From: Pseudomonadota bacterium
Lineage (GTDB): Bacteria > Pseudomonadota > Gammaproteobacteria > Burkholderiales > Thiobacillaceae
Assembly: GCA_021847385.1 (NCBI GenBank)
Contig: JAJZTV010000086.1
Location: forward strand, 1-8,047
Direction: 5' to 3'
DNA: 8,047 bases
In this document: piece by piece, positions 1 to 5,635 of the stretch
Position numbering within the stretch: position 1 is the stretch's first letter
Layout: each line of letters starts with the position of its first letter
Program-made: the position numbers and the translations under genes
The notes under the pieces: generated by a model
What the model was told of the DNA's origin: nothing
Seen by the model: the letters and a program-made list of their open reading frames with translations, nothing else
Databases searched by the model: none

Positions 1-942
1 CGCGTCGGCTGCTGCGGTGAGCCGGGTGATCAGCACGCCGTGCCGCGCCAGTTCCCGGGCGCCCACGGCCATGCTCACGGTGAACATCACCGGCAGCGCG
101 ACCGGGATCGCGCCCATGAGCACCACCAGCGCCAGCGGCAATATATCGATCAGCGGCAGGCCTTCGAACCAGGCGCCGACCAGGGCGATGGCCACCTGGG
201 CGCCGACGATGACGAACAGCCACTGCACGACGCGGCTGACCACCGCCTCGACATGCAGCTTGGGCCGGGCGCTGGCGACAAGCTGGGTGGTGCGGCCGAA
301 ATAGGTGGCCGTGCCGGTCGCCACCACCACCGCCGTGGCCTCGCCCTGGCGCACGACGCTGCCCGAATAGAGGCTGGCGTCCGCCGTCTTGGCGAGTTCC
401 TGCGATTCGCCGGTCAGGGCGGATTGATCCACGCGCAGCTCGCCGTCCACGATCTGCACGTCGGCCGGGACGAAATCGCCGGTCCGCACGCGCACCACGT
501 CGCCGGCGACCAACTCGCGCGCCGAAATGGCTTGCCAGGTGCCGTCGCGCAGCACCCGGCTCATCACCTGGAGTTGCCGCCGCAATGCGGCCACGGCCGC
601 CGAGGCGCGCTGCTCTTGCAGAAAGCCGAGCACCGCATTGACGACCAGCAGCGCCAGGATGATCTGAAGGTCTGTGTACTTGTGCAGGAGGTAGGAGAGG
701 AGGGCGATCAGCTCGAGCATCCACGCCGACAGGCCCCAGAATTTGCGCGCGAACAGCAGCAGCGGGTGGCGCCGCTGCTCCGGCACCTCGTTGGCGCCAT
801 CGCGTTCGAGCCGCCGCTGCGCCTCGACGCGGCTCAGGCCGGTCTGGCGGTCGCTGCCGAGCATGGCCAGGGTTTCAGCCGCCGTTTTATCCGGCGTGCT
901 CGGGTTCCCGGCTGGAGCGGACGACTTGTCTGGGATATTCAT
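1..942 (-). CDS. P-type ATPase, plasma-membrane H+-ATPase (P3A) type, N-terminal 314 residues, cut by window edge
   Basis: This reads open from ATG at 942 to the first base of the window, so the C-terminal part is outside. The visible 314 residues contain a cation-ATPase N-terminal region (about 20-65), a hydrophobic pair at about 68-108, an actuator domain at about 115-225 with the dephosphorylation motif LTGES (176-180), and a second hydrophobic pair at about 240-292. The last helix contains IPVALPVMFTVSMAVGA, with the PVALP kink typical of proton-pumping P3A enzymes rather than heavy-metal pumps. The phosphorylation motif DKTGT would lie just beyond the edge. By family knowledge it exports H+ (or another cation) across the inner membrane using ATP. 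No good Shine-Dalgarno precedes the ATG; the frame stays open a little upstream but shows no better start. Substrate is inferred from the family. Confidence 0.93.
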   Translation of the reverse strand, partial: MNIPDKSSAPAGNPSTPDKTAAETLAMLGSDRQTGLSRVEAQRRLERDGANEVPEQRRHPLLLFARKFWGLSAWMLELIALLSYLLHKYTDLQIILALLVVNAVLGFLQEQRASAAVAALRRQLQVMSRVLRDGTWQAISARELVAGDVVRVRTGDFVPADVQIVDGELRVDQSALTGESQELAKTADASLYSGSVVRQGEATAVVVATGTATYFGRTTQLVASARPKLHVEAVVSRVVQWLFVIVGAQVAIALVGAWFEGLPLIDILPLALVVLMGAIPVALPVMFTVSMAVGARELARHGVLITRLTAAADA

Positions 943-1100
943 GGCGGAGCCGAATCGGCGAGATTGAATCTTAGCTGAGACTTCGGTTCGACCGAACTTG
1001 TTCCGAGCGGTCTTCGGGCCGGACGATGACTTCGCCGTCATTGGCCAGCCGGGCCGCGGCACCGGCGGCCGTTCAGCCGAAAGCGCGGAGGTGTTCGGCA
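943..1100. other. Intergenic region between the ATPase start and the terminator of the secreted-protein gene
   Basis: No convincing gene is seen here. The stretch should hold the promoter of the minus-strand ATPase gene, but I cannot pick -35/-10 boxes with confidence. Two short inverted repeats stand out: TTCGGT-TCG-ACCGAA at 982-996, and ATGAC-N6-GTCAT at 1026-1041. Either could be an operator or a small hairpin in the leader. Confidence 0.4.
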
Positions 1101-1101
1101 C

Positions 1102-1137
1102 AAAAAAAGCCGGTCTGCGCCAGGCGCAAACCGGCTT
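1102..1137 (-). terminator. Rho-independent terminator of the secreted-protein gene
   Basis: Read on the minus strand, a GC-rich hairpin is followed directly by a run of seven T. The arms are AAGCCGGT-C-TGCG (1107-1119) and CGCA-A-ACCGGCTT (1125-1137), with one mismatch and a short CCAGG loop. It begins 18 bases after the stop codon of the gene at 1156-2118, so it ends that transcript. It also separates it from the ATPase gene read in the same direction. Confidence 0.9.
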
Positions 1138-1155
1138 GAAACGTGTTGCGCGGCC

Positions 1156-2118
1156 TTACATCGGCCCCATGAACCCCTTGAACGTGATGGCGGCCGTGCC
1201 GCCGGTGACGCCACCGGGCCGCTGGCTGAGACACTGATTCATCGACGCATCGCTACGCTCGTCGCAATATTGGATGCCGGTGGTCGGATCGACAATCGCG
1301 GCATAGTGGGTCCCCAGCGGAGTTTGGCAGGTGCCGTTCGAAGATGCGCGGGGGGCATTGTTCGGCGCGGCGCAACCGGCACGCGGATTGGGATAGCCGG
1401 CGTTGTCGGTGCAGTTCGTCGCGGCCCAGCCGAAGGTACCGGGCCGATTGGCATTCTGGCCGAAGTAGCCATTCGCCGCATGATTGAACGGCCAGCCGTT
1501 GCCGGTCAAATCGAGCTCAAGCGCGGCGTTGATGCCATTGACCGCGCTGATGTCGGCGGCATCGGCATTGGCGCAGCCTAGCCCCACGGCACCGTTGATG
1601 CCGAAATTGACCGAGGCCTCGGCCAAGTTGGTCGCGCTGGGGAAGGTCTGGGAACCGCCGCAGCCATTGTTCGGCGTGCCCTTGTAGGGTTTGGCCGTGA
1701 AGAAGAAATTGAACGTGACCGCCGGACTGCACGCACCATCGGCACAGGCGAAGGTTTTGGGCCGGTAGGTAATGGTTTCGTGGGGCGAAAGCAGGTAGTA
1801 GCCCTTGTCCTTGGCACCAAAAGTGGTGAACGCGACCTTCTTCTTCGGGATATTGGACGTGAAGGCCAGATCCTTATCGGTGACCGTTTTGATTTGGCGG
1901 CCGAGATTCGTGCAATTGGCCGGCAGCGTGGTGGGCGGCTGGCCCAAAACCAGATTGGCATAAACCGGACTGCCGATCTTATTGGTCACCGTAATGACAG
2001 TCGGCAACGGATGCCGTCTTGCCGCCATATCCTCGGCCTGGGCGGAACAGACCATAACAAGAGTTGCGCCAATCAGTGTGGCAACAAGGCCGCTTTGGGC
2101 TCGACGATTTCGGATCAT
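1156..2118 (-). CDS. Secreted cysteine-rich protein, possibly thaumatin-like
   Basis: This encodes 320 residues. The start is ATG at 2118, chosen because GAGGGG lies five bases upstream; an in-frame ATG ten codons earlier lacks such a site. A signal peptide is clear: arginines at 3, 5 and 6, a hydrophobic core about 10-24, and the cleavage motif AQA before residue 29. The mature part has ten cysteines, which suggests five disulfide bonds and an exported location. A segment reading DISAVNGIN (around residues 205-213) resembles the DxSxVDGxN motif of thaumatin-like/GH64-fold proteins, and the mature start, ITVTNKIGSPVYANL, looks like the first strand of such a fold. That similarity is tentative; I do not recognise the family firmly. 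The gene has its own terminator and is probably monocistronic. Base composition matches the ATPase side rather than the cassette region. Confidence 0.85.
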   Translation of the reverse strand: MIRNRRAQSGLVATLIGATLVMVCSAQAEDMAARRHPLPTVITVTNKIGSPVYANLVLGQPPTTLPANCTNLGRQIKTVTDKDLAFTSNIPKKKVAFTTFGAKDKGYYLLSPHETITYRPKTFACADGACSPAVTFNFFFTAKPYKGTPNNGCGGSQTFPSATNLAEASVNFGINGAVGLGCANADAADISAVNGINAALELDLTGNGWPFNHAANGYFGQNANRPGTFGWAATNCTDNAGYPNPRAGCAAPNNAPRASSNGTCQTPLGTHYAAIVDPTTGIQYCDERSDASMNQCLSQRPGGVTGGTAAITFKGFMGPM

Positions 2119-2123
2119 TTTTT

Positions 2124-2129
2124 CCCCTC
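2124..2129 (-). promoter_or_regulatory. Shine-Dalgarno GAGGGG that decides the start at 2118
   Basis: On the minus strand GAGGGG is followed by five A and then ATG. This supports the start at 2118 over the in-frame upstream ATG at 2148, and places the signal peptide at the very N terminus. Confidence 0.8.
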
Positions 2130-2221
2130 GGTGATGTTCGGCATGCACCGGCAGCCAATAGGTGTGCGGTGTAAAGGGAAAGACGGGCGGATCGGCGCGG
2201 TGTGAAAACGAGGAGCGGATT

Positions 2222-2230
2222 GTTAGACAG
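2222..2230. repeat. Inverted repeat GTTAGACAG, left copy, at the methyltransferase end (attC R''-like)
   Basis: GTTAGACAG here is the inverse of CTGTCTAAC at 2913-2921, so the two copies flank the methyltransferase gene. Both match the integron core consensus GTTRRRY/RYYYAAC. Below 2222 there is no matching L box or second core before the secreted-protein gene, so the attC expected after this cassette appears to be lost or cut off. Confidence 0.6.
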
Positions 2231-2906
2231 CCTTGATGACCAGCATTTCATTGCCGCCTCGCTGAAACTCGTAAGGTACGCGCTTAACCTTCACGGAGAG
2301 GCCTTGGTTCGCAAGATGTTCATTCACGAAATGGAGATGGGGCGATGAAGCGCCATCGAATGCAAGTATTGGAAATACCCGTACTTCGCGAGCCACACGC
2401 AACATTTCTTGGAGAGCTTGAAGATGGAACTCGGCGGACAATCGGGCGCTGTACAAGAACAAGAAGTGAGACGACAAGGCGATGTCGAATTGCCCGTTCT
2501 CGAAAGGCAATACCGGCAATTCGCCTGCTATGTAGCGGCCTTCTTGTTTCCCTGCATCGAAGTCGGCGAGAAACTGTTCCATCGCGGACATGCGGACGCA
2601 TCCGAGTTGTTCAACCGATGGAATGGCCTCCCAAACGTAGTCGCCTTGGTTCTTGCGCATCTGGGTCATCACGGTTTCGTATGTATCGGCAATGCGGCTT
2701 CTGATTTGCGCAGAACCGAAGACATAGACCGGATCGACCGAGACGACACTTCCACCGCATTGGGTTAATACCGAATTGAATGCGGCCGGGCCATCCCCAC
2801 AGCCGAGAATGCGAAGCGTCAAATCGTCTTCAGTGAGGCCGAACATGCTGACATATTCGTCATACGAACGTCCCCACGGTACAACATTGTCAAGCGTAAA
2901 ACCCAT
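2223..2906 (-). CDS. Class I SAM-dependent methyltransferase
   Basis: This encodes 227 residues from ATG at 2906. A Rossmann methyltransferase fold is visible: motif I ILGCGDGPAAF (33-43) binds SAM, an acidic strand end VVSVDP (54-59) would contact the ribose, and PFENGQFDIALSSHFLF (134-150) is the motif IV region. The N-terminal LDNVVPWGRSYDEY and the C-terminal YEFQRGGNEML are typical of a widespread uncharacterised bacterial methyltransferase family; the substrate is unknown. The frame is open upstream to a TTG at 2948, but that extension runs into the neighbouring IS end and is unlikely. The stop codon lies inside GTTAGAC (2222-2228), and the start is just 8 bases after GTCTAAC (2915-2921). 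This is how integron cassette genes abut their recombination sites. No Shine-Dalgarno is seen. It was probably captured as a cassette. Confidence 0.88.
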   Translation of the reverse strand: MGFTLDNVVPWGRSYDEYVSMFGLTEDDLTLRILGCGDGPAAFNSVLTQCGGSVVSVDPVYVFGSAQIRSRIADTYETVMTQMRKNQGDYVWEAIPSVEQLGCVRMSAMEQFLADFDAGKQEGRYIAGELPVLPFENGQFDIALSSHFLFLYSARLSAEFHLQALQEMLRVAREVRVFPILAFDGASSPHLHFVNEHLANQGLSVKVKRVPYEFQRGGNEMLVIKAV

Positions 2907-2912
2907 AGCTGG

Positions 2913-2921
2913 TCTGTCTAA
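2913..2921. repeat. Inverted repeat CTGTCTAAC, right copy, at the methyltransferase start (attC R'-like)
   Basis: Read on the minus strand this gives GTTAGACAG, a full match to the cassette core GTTRRRY, eight bases upstream of the methyltransferase ATG. The DNA on its other side looks like an IS end rather than an attC, so the site may have been interrupted by the insertion. Confidence 0.6.
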
Positions 2922-3188
2922 CGAGTCTGTAGAAAAAGCCACCCACAAAAGCAGCTCTTCCCGTTGTTAAAAGTAGTACGGAATTTCATCGGTATTTTCT
3001 GTTTTTATTTTTCTCAAGAGCACATTTCGGCGTGCTACACAGGCTTATTCCCTGCCATCCCGATCAACCGAACCCGTATCGGTGTATTTTCGTCAGATTA
3101 TGCGCGATGCAGCATGGCTTCCACTGGATATTCACCTTCACCCGGCCGCGCAGACTGAAGCGCTTTAATCCGATGTTGCTGGTGAGAT
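2922..3188 (-). mobile_element. Remnant of an IS1182-like insertion sequence (3' end)
   Basis: This 267-base stretch holds the last 38 codons of a transposase (3064-3180, minus) followed by about 140 non-coding bases. It ends in CTTTTTCTACAGACTCGTT on the minus strand, an end sequence of the type I associate with IS1182-like elements. The rest of the element, including most of the transposase, is missing; its boundary falls at or next to the attC core at 3189-3195. The IS family is assigned from memory of transposase tails and could be wrong. No independent gene is seen in this stretch. Confidence 0.6.
3064..3180 (-). pseudogene. C-terminal fragment of a DDE transposase (IS1182-like)
   Basis: The minus frame ending in TGA at 3064-3066 gives SNIGLKRFSLRGRVKVNIQW followed by a CIAHNLTKIHRYG tail. 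The pattern G-x-x-R-F-x-L-R-G, then a Q-W about ten residues on, then H-N-L-x-K-I is the conserved end of IS1182-like DDE transposases. The frame stays open through attC1 into the neighbouring cassette, but those upstream codons are antisense to nothing recognisable and are not transposase. It has no start of its own and is a dead fragment. Confidence 0.7.
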
Positions 3189-3257
3189 GGTCAACGTTCA
3201 AGGTAACCGGCGCTCCGCCGGCTTTTCGCGCAGGTCGCCTCGAACGCAGGGTTAGAG
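3189..3257 (-). other. attC recombination site 1 (after the small exported-protein cassette)
   Basis: The site runs from GGTCAAC (3189-3195) to GTTAGAG (3251-3257). On the plus strand its right arm reads GCGCAGG, T3235, CGCCTC, G3242, AACG: the same T-six-bases-G spacing as the two other sites. It shares GGCTTTTCGC and CAGGTC with attC2. The left arm matches less well (AACG/CGTT pairs, then mismatches) and contains an extra hairpin CCGGCG-CTC-CGCCGG. It may therefore be chimeric or decayed on the side facing the IS remnant. Confidence 0.7.
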
Positions 3258-3263
3258 GTGCGG

Positions 3264-3692
3264 TTATGAAGGAACACGACGAACAAATATAGGGATTGGC
3301 CGACCCGTTACCAATGCGATGACTACATAGCCCCTCTTGGTCGAGTCTTCCTTGACCGAGTAGCGGCAGAATGCCTGGGCCATGTTTTGAATGCACGAAA
3401 TGCTTGTATTGGCCCGCCAATCAGGCGGAAAGTACGTCTGAATTTCTCCTTCGGTTGAATCGCGGTATTCACAGCCAGTATCACAGCTTATATTGGCCCA
3501 GCCACCACCGGGCTTCTTTCCATCCATGACCCACTTTCCATCGCTCTGCGATAGGCGATAGAACATCTCTGTGGGGTTGCGATTCTTGTCCAGAACAACA
3601 TACGTTCCAGTGTCGCCGTCGTTCAACGAATCTGCGGCGGCTGCGGAGAAAGAGTAGAGTGCTACTGCGAATAACAATACGATGTTTTTCAT
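3264..3692 (-). CDS. Cassette-borne small exported protein, function unknown
   Basis: This encodes 142 residues from ATG at 3692. The N terminus MKNIVLLFAVALYSFSAAAA is a clear signal peptide, with cleavage likely just after AAA at about residue 20. The mature protein of about 120 residues has four cysteines (SCDTGC, SISC, AFC), consistent with two disulfides in the periplasm. I do not recognise the family. A weak GAGG lies about eight bases before the ATG. The gene sits exactly between attC2 (upstream) and attC1 (its stop is 6 bases from the attC1 core), so it is a complete integron cassette. Expression presumably depends on read-through or an outside promoter. Confidence 0.82.
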   Translation of the reverse strand: MKNIVLLFAVALYSFSAAAADSLNDGDTGTYVVLDKNRNPTEMFYRLSQSDGKWVMDGKKPGGGWANISCDTGCEYRDSTEGEIQTYFPPDWRANTSISCIQNMAQAFCRYSVKEDSTKRGYVVIALVTGRPIPIFVRRVPS

Positions 3693-3738
3693 TGGGGAGC
3701 CTCGGGTAAAGAGTTCAGCGGAAGGAAAAGATGAGCAC

Positions 3739-3805
3739 CTCTAACGTCTGAATTCACCGGCCTGCGCGGCTTTTCGCACAGGTCCGGTGGAATGATGGGT
3801 TAAAC
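3739..3805 (-). other. attC recombination site 2 (between the HNH and exported-protein cassettes)
   Basis: The site is bounded by CTCTAAC (3739-3745) and GTTAAAC (3799-3805), the paired R boxes. On the plus strand the left arm is TT-CACCGG-CCTGCGC (3753-3767) and the right arm is GCACAGG-T-CCGGTG-G-AA (3776-3792). The arms pair with one mismatch and leave T3783 and G3790 extrahelical. These are the two bulged bases known from attC bottom strands, and their side shows that the cassettes are read on the minus strand. The terminal loop is GGCTTTTC-like. Confidence 0.88.
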
Positions 3806-3810
3806 GGCAA

Positions 3811-4812
3811 TTATTCATCTGGCCGAAATCTCTCTTGTCGGTGGTACGACAGATATTTTTTGTGAAGAAAGTTCAACTCCTTGATGTGCTCTTGACCAGA
3901 AATTCCAAGAAGGGGAGCGTCCTTTGCTAAGCGATTGGAGATGAGTATTTTTCCTTCGTCATCGAACGAGATGAGACCGACGTCAAATGCCTTGTCATAG
4001 ACTGGCGATAGCGCTAGCCCATTAAAAGGATCAAGTCGCTCAGAGTTATCTGAAACGCTCCATGGCTTGATATGTGATGCAGTGATGAATTGTGATGCGC
4101 CCGTTATGGCACACCTGTGGCCCCACATATCAAGCACCAGCTTACGAAAGCGTTGCTGTCCTATTCGGACGTTGAGCATTTCCTGCTTGGTCGTGGAGGA
4201 AAGCAGCGGGTTGTTGATGGTGCCCAAGAAGAAAAATACATCGGCATCTTCCTCAAGGGCGGCAATGTATTCCAGTAGCGCATTGAGTTCTTGAAGATGT
4301 TTTTCAACGTACTCGCGCTTTATGGCGTTTGTTGTGCCTTCCGCTATACGCGCTACAAAGTCTCGTCGAAACGTAACCGCCCGGAATAGAGCTTCCTTCT
4401 CGCCGAGTCGGGTTATGGGAAATGATTTCTGCTTGTTCTTCCCGGTTTCATCTTGGTAGTTGGCAACCCAATTCATCTCGGGAGCTTTTCGGTCTTTTCG
4501 CTCGCGATGTTCGCGCGAGACGCCTACGATGCCGGAAGTATTGCGGGGAGACAGAGCAAGAACAAGGGGTATCGAATGCCTGAGTGAAGGATCGTTTGGA
4601 TCAAGAATTCCGAGATCAAATGCACTCTTGAGAAACTGATCACGGTAGTCCTTGGCTGCCTGATACGAAAGAGCCTTCGAGCCGTACTTGCTATCGCTGA
4701 AATTCTTCGATTCCTTTATTGGGTCACGTTCGAACTGGAATTGCCAGCGATGTTCGTTGCCTCTATCAAGGCGCTTCAAATACTTTCGGTCGGGAAACTC
4801 CTCGTCGTCCAT
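3811..4812 (-). CDS. AP2-domain HNH endonuclease, cassette-borne
   Basis: This encodes 333 residues from ATG at 4812. Two AP2-like DNA-binding modules are visible: about 8-60 (RGNEHRWQFQF then KNFSDSKYGSKAL and YRDQFL) and about 90-152 (NTSGIVGVSR then NWVANYQDETGK and AVTFRRDFV). A helical, charged linker covers about 165-190. A C-terminal HNH_2-type nuclease covers about 222-292, with C234 (HRCAITG), H247 (ASHIKPW), N264 (DPFNGLALSP) and D273/D277 (YDKAFD). It should bind and cut DNA with a metal ion, as a homing or restriction-like nuclease; no methyltransferase partner lies in its cassette. The start is only four bases past the attC3 core GTTAAAC, so there is no room for a normal ribosome binding site. 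The stop is six bases from attC2. The domain calls are firm; the biological role is inferred. Confidence 0.9.
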   Translation of the reverse strand: MDDEEFPDRKYLKRLDRGNEHRWQFQFERDPIKESKNFSDSKYGSKALSYQAAKDYRDQFLKSAFDLGILDPNDPSLRHSIPLVLALSPRNTSGIVGVSREHRERKDRKAPEMNWVANYQDETGKNKQKSFPITRLGEKEALFRAVTFRRDFVARIAEGTTNAIKREYVEKHLQELNALLEYIAALEEDADVFFFLGTINNPLLSSTTKQEMLNVRIGQQRFRKLVLDMWGHRCAITGASQFITASHIKPWSVSDNSERLDPFNGLALSPVYDKAFDVGLISFDDEGKILISNRLAKDAPLLGISGQEHIKELNFLHKKYLSYHRQERFRPDE

Positions 4813-4816
4813 TGCC

Positions 4817-4879
4817 GTTTAACATCCGCGTTGAAGGGCGCGCGGCTTTATGCGCGTCCCTTCGAACGCGTGGTTAGCC
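4817..4879 (-). other. attC recombination site 3 (between the membrane-protein and HNH cassettes)
   Basis: This is the cleanest attC in the window. R boxes are GTTTAAC (4817-4823) and GTTAGCC (4873-4879). On the plus strand the left arm is CGCGTT-GAAGGG-CGCGC (4827-4843). The right arm is GCGCG-T-CCCTTC-G-AACGCG (4852-4870). Pairing is perfect apart from T4857 and G4864, the two extrahelical bases that mark the folded bottom strand. The site overlaps the end of the upstream gene, whose TAA lies in the terminal loop. Confidence 0.92.
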
Positions 4880-5459
4880 CTTCGTCGGCCAACAGGCGCT
4901 CAAGCTGCCAAGTATTGAGCCGCCAGTCACCGGCGACTGCCGACGCAAGAAGCGCGAGGCCCACGGCGATGCCGACACCGACGTGCTTGTTGAGTTGGGC
5001 GGGGTCGATCAGAAAGTGAAGGCCAAAGGCAAAGCCGATGCCCCACGAGGCGCAATACAGGAAGTGAATTTGAGCGGACCAAGCGTCATTGGTAGGAATC
5101 CACTGATTGGTCTCTGCCCGGCCAGTTGCGAGCATTTTAGCGACGCGAAGGTCAAGTTCGCGGACGCTGAGCGCGGGCGCGTGGCGGCGCTTGAGGAAAA
5201 ACAGGACGCACGCGAGCACGACCGGATGCAACACGGACCTGTGAACCGCATAGATTGCGGGGCCAACCACAACAACATAAAGCAGCATCAGCCAGCTCGA
5301 TACTTCCGTTCCACCGGCACCACCCGCAACGCGCAGAAACCCAAAGCTGGGAGTCTGTACGGCTCCGAAGGCAAGGATCGCGGCACCCCCTGACACGACA
5401 TAGCGAAGCAGGAGGTCAAGTAGCTTTTGCGCGTGAGGAGCGAGGTTGCTCGGTTCCAT
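4848..5459 (-). CDS. Cassette-borne integral membrane protein, function unknown
   Basis: This encodes 203 residues from ATG at 5459. Hydrophobic segments at about 16-36, 54-90 (long enough for one or two helices), 130-152 and 158-178 suggest four to five membrane helices, with a charged cytoplasmic-type stretch RRHAPALSVRELDLRVAK between the second and third groups. I do not recognise the family. A TTG at 5507 would extend the frame across the cassette core GTTAGCC, so the ATG 37 bases inside the cassette is preferred; GGGACGG about eight bases upstream is a weak ribosome site. The last 13 codons read into attC3 and the stop lies in its loop, so the C-terminal tail TTRSKGRA is partly encoded by the recombination site. 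It is the first cassette of the array as read. Confidence 0.82.
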   Translation of the reverse strand: MEPSNLAPHAQKLLDLLLRYVVSGGAAILAFGAVQTPSFGFLRVAGGAGGTEVSSWLMLLYVVVVGPAIYAVHRSVLHPVVLACVLFFLKRRHAPALSVRELDLRVAKMLATGRAETNQWIPTNDAWSAQIHFLYCASWGIGFAFGLHFLIDPAQLNKHVGVGIAVGLALLASAVAGDWRLNTWQLERLLADEGLTTRSKGRA

Positions 5460-5495
5460 ATTGCACCGTCCCGATGCTTGCGTTTTGAATGGGGG

Positions 5496-5552
5496 GCTAA
5501 CGTGCAATATACACCTTGATAGGTGTATATTTAAATCGGTTGAAGGTGTATA
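5496..5552. repeat. Palindrome and repeats at the head of the cassette array (degenerate attC/attI or operator)
   Basis: GGCTAAC (5496-5502) is a cassette core on the minus strand. Next to it lies a perfect 10-bp hairpin, ATATACACCT (5507-5516), TGAT, AGGTGTATAT (5521-5530). A third copy of AGGTGTATA follows at 5544-5552, as a direct repeat 23 bases from the second. GTTGAAG (5539-5545) could be the partner core, giving a 50-base site, but the bulged T and G seen in the other sites are absent. It may be a degenerate attC, what is left of an attI, or a protein-binding site in the leader of the first cassette. Confidence 0.5.
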
Positions 5553-5576
5553 ACATCCGCAGTAATTTCATAACAA
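5547..5576 (-). promoter_or_regulatory. Candidate promoter reading into the cassette array
   Basis: On the minus strand TTGTTA (5576-5571) and TATACA (5552-5547) are spaced by 18 bases; each matches the sigma-70 consensus at four of six positions. Transcription would start near 5540 and pass through the AGGTGTATAT palindrome into the membrane-protein cassette. The site lies where a cassette promoter would be useful, but it is short-motif evidence only. Confidence 0.35.
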
Positions 5577-5635
5577 TCTGTTTCTTATCGGTTCGTCGTT
5601 AAGATAGGTGGACGCATGCGGAAGGCAAACACCCC

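Noticed and set aside
40..978. Long plus-strand open frame of 312 codons opposite the ATPase gene
   Set aside because: Composition is dominated by H, R, G, A and Q as in antisense frames of GC-rich genes; the minus strand holds an unmistakable P-type ATPase.
2964..3158. Plus-strand 64-codon frame in the IS remnant
   Set aside because: It is antisense to the transposase fragment, has no ribosome site and no recognisable domain.
3064..3420. Minus-strand open frame of 118 codons across attC1
   Set aside because: Only its last 38 codons (transposase tail) are meaningful; the rest overlaps the exported-protein gene out of frame and attC1.
5507..5530. AGGTGTATAT palindrome as a rho-independent terminator
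   Set aside because: The stem is A/T-rich and no T-run follows on either strand, so an operator or degenerate recombination site is more likely.
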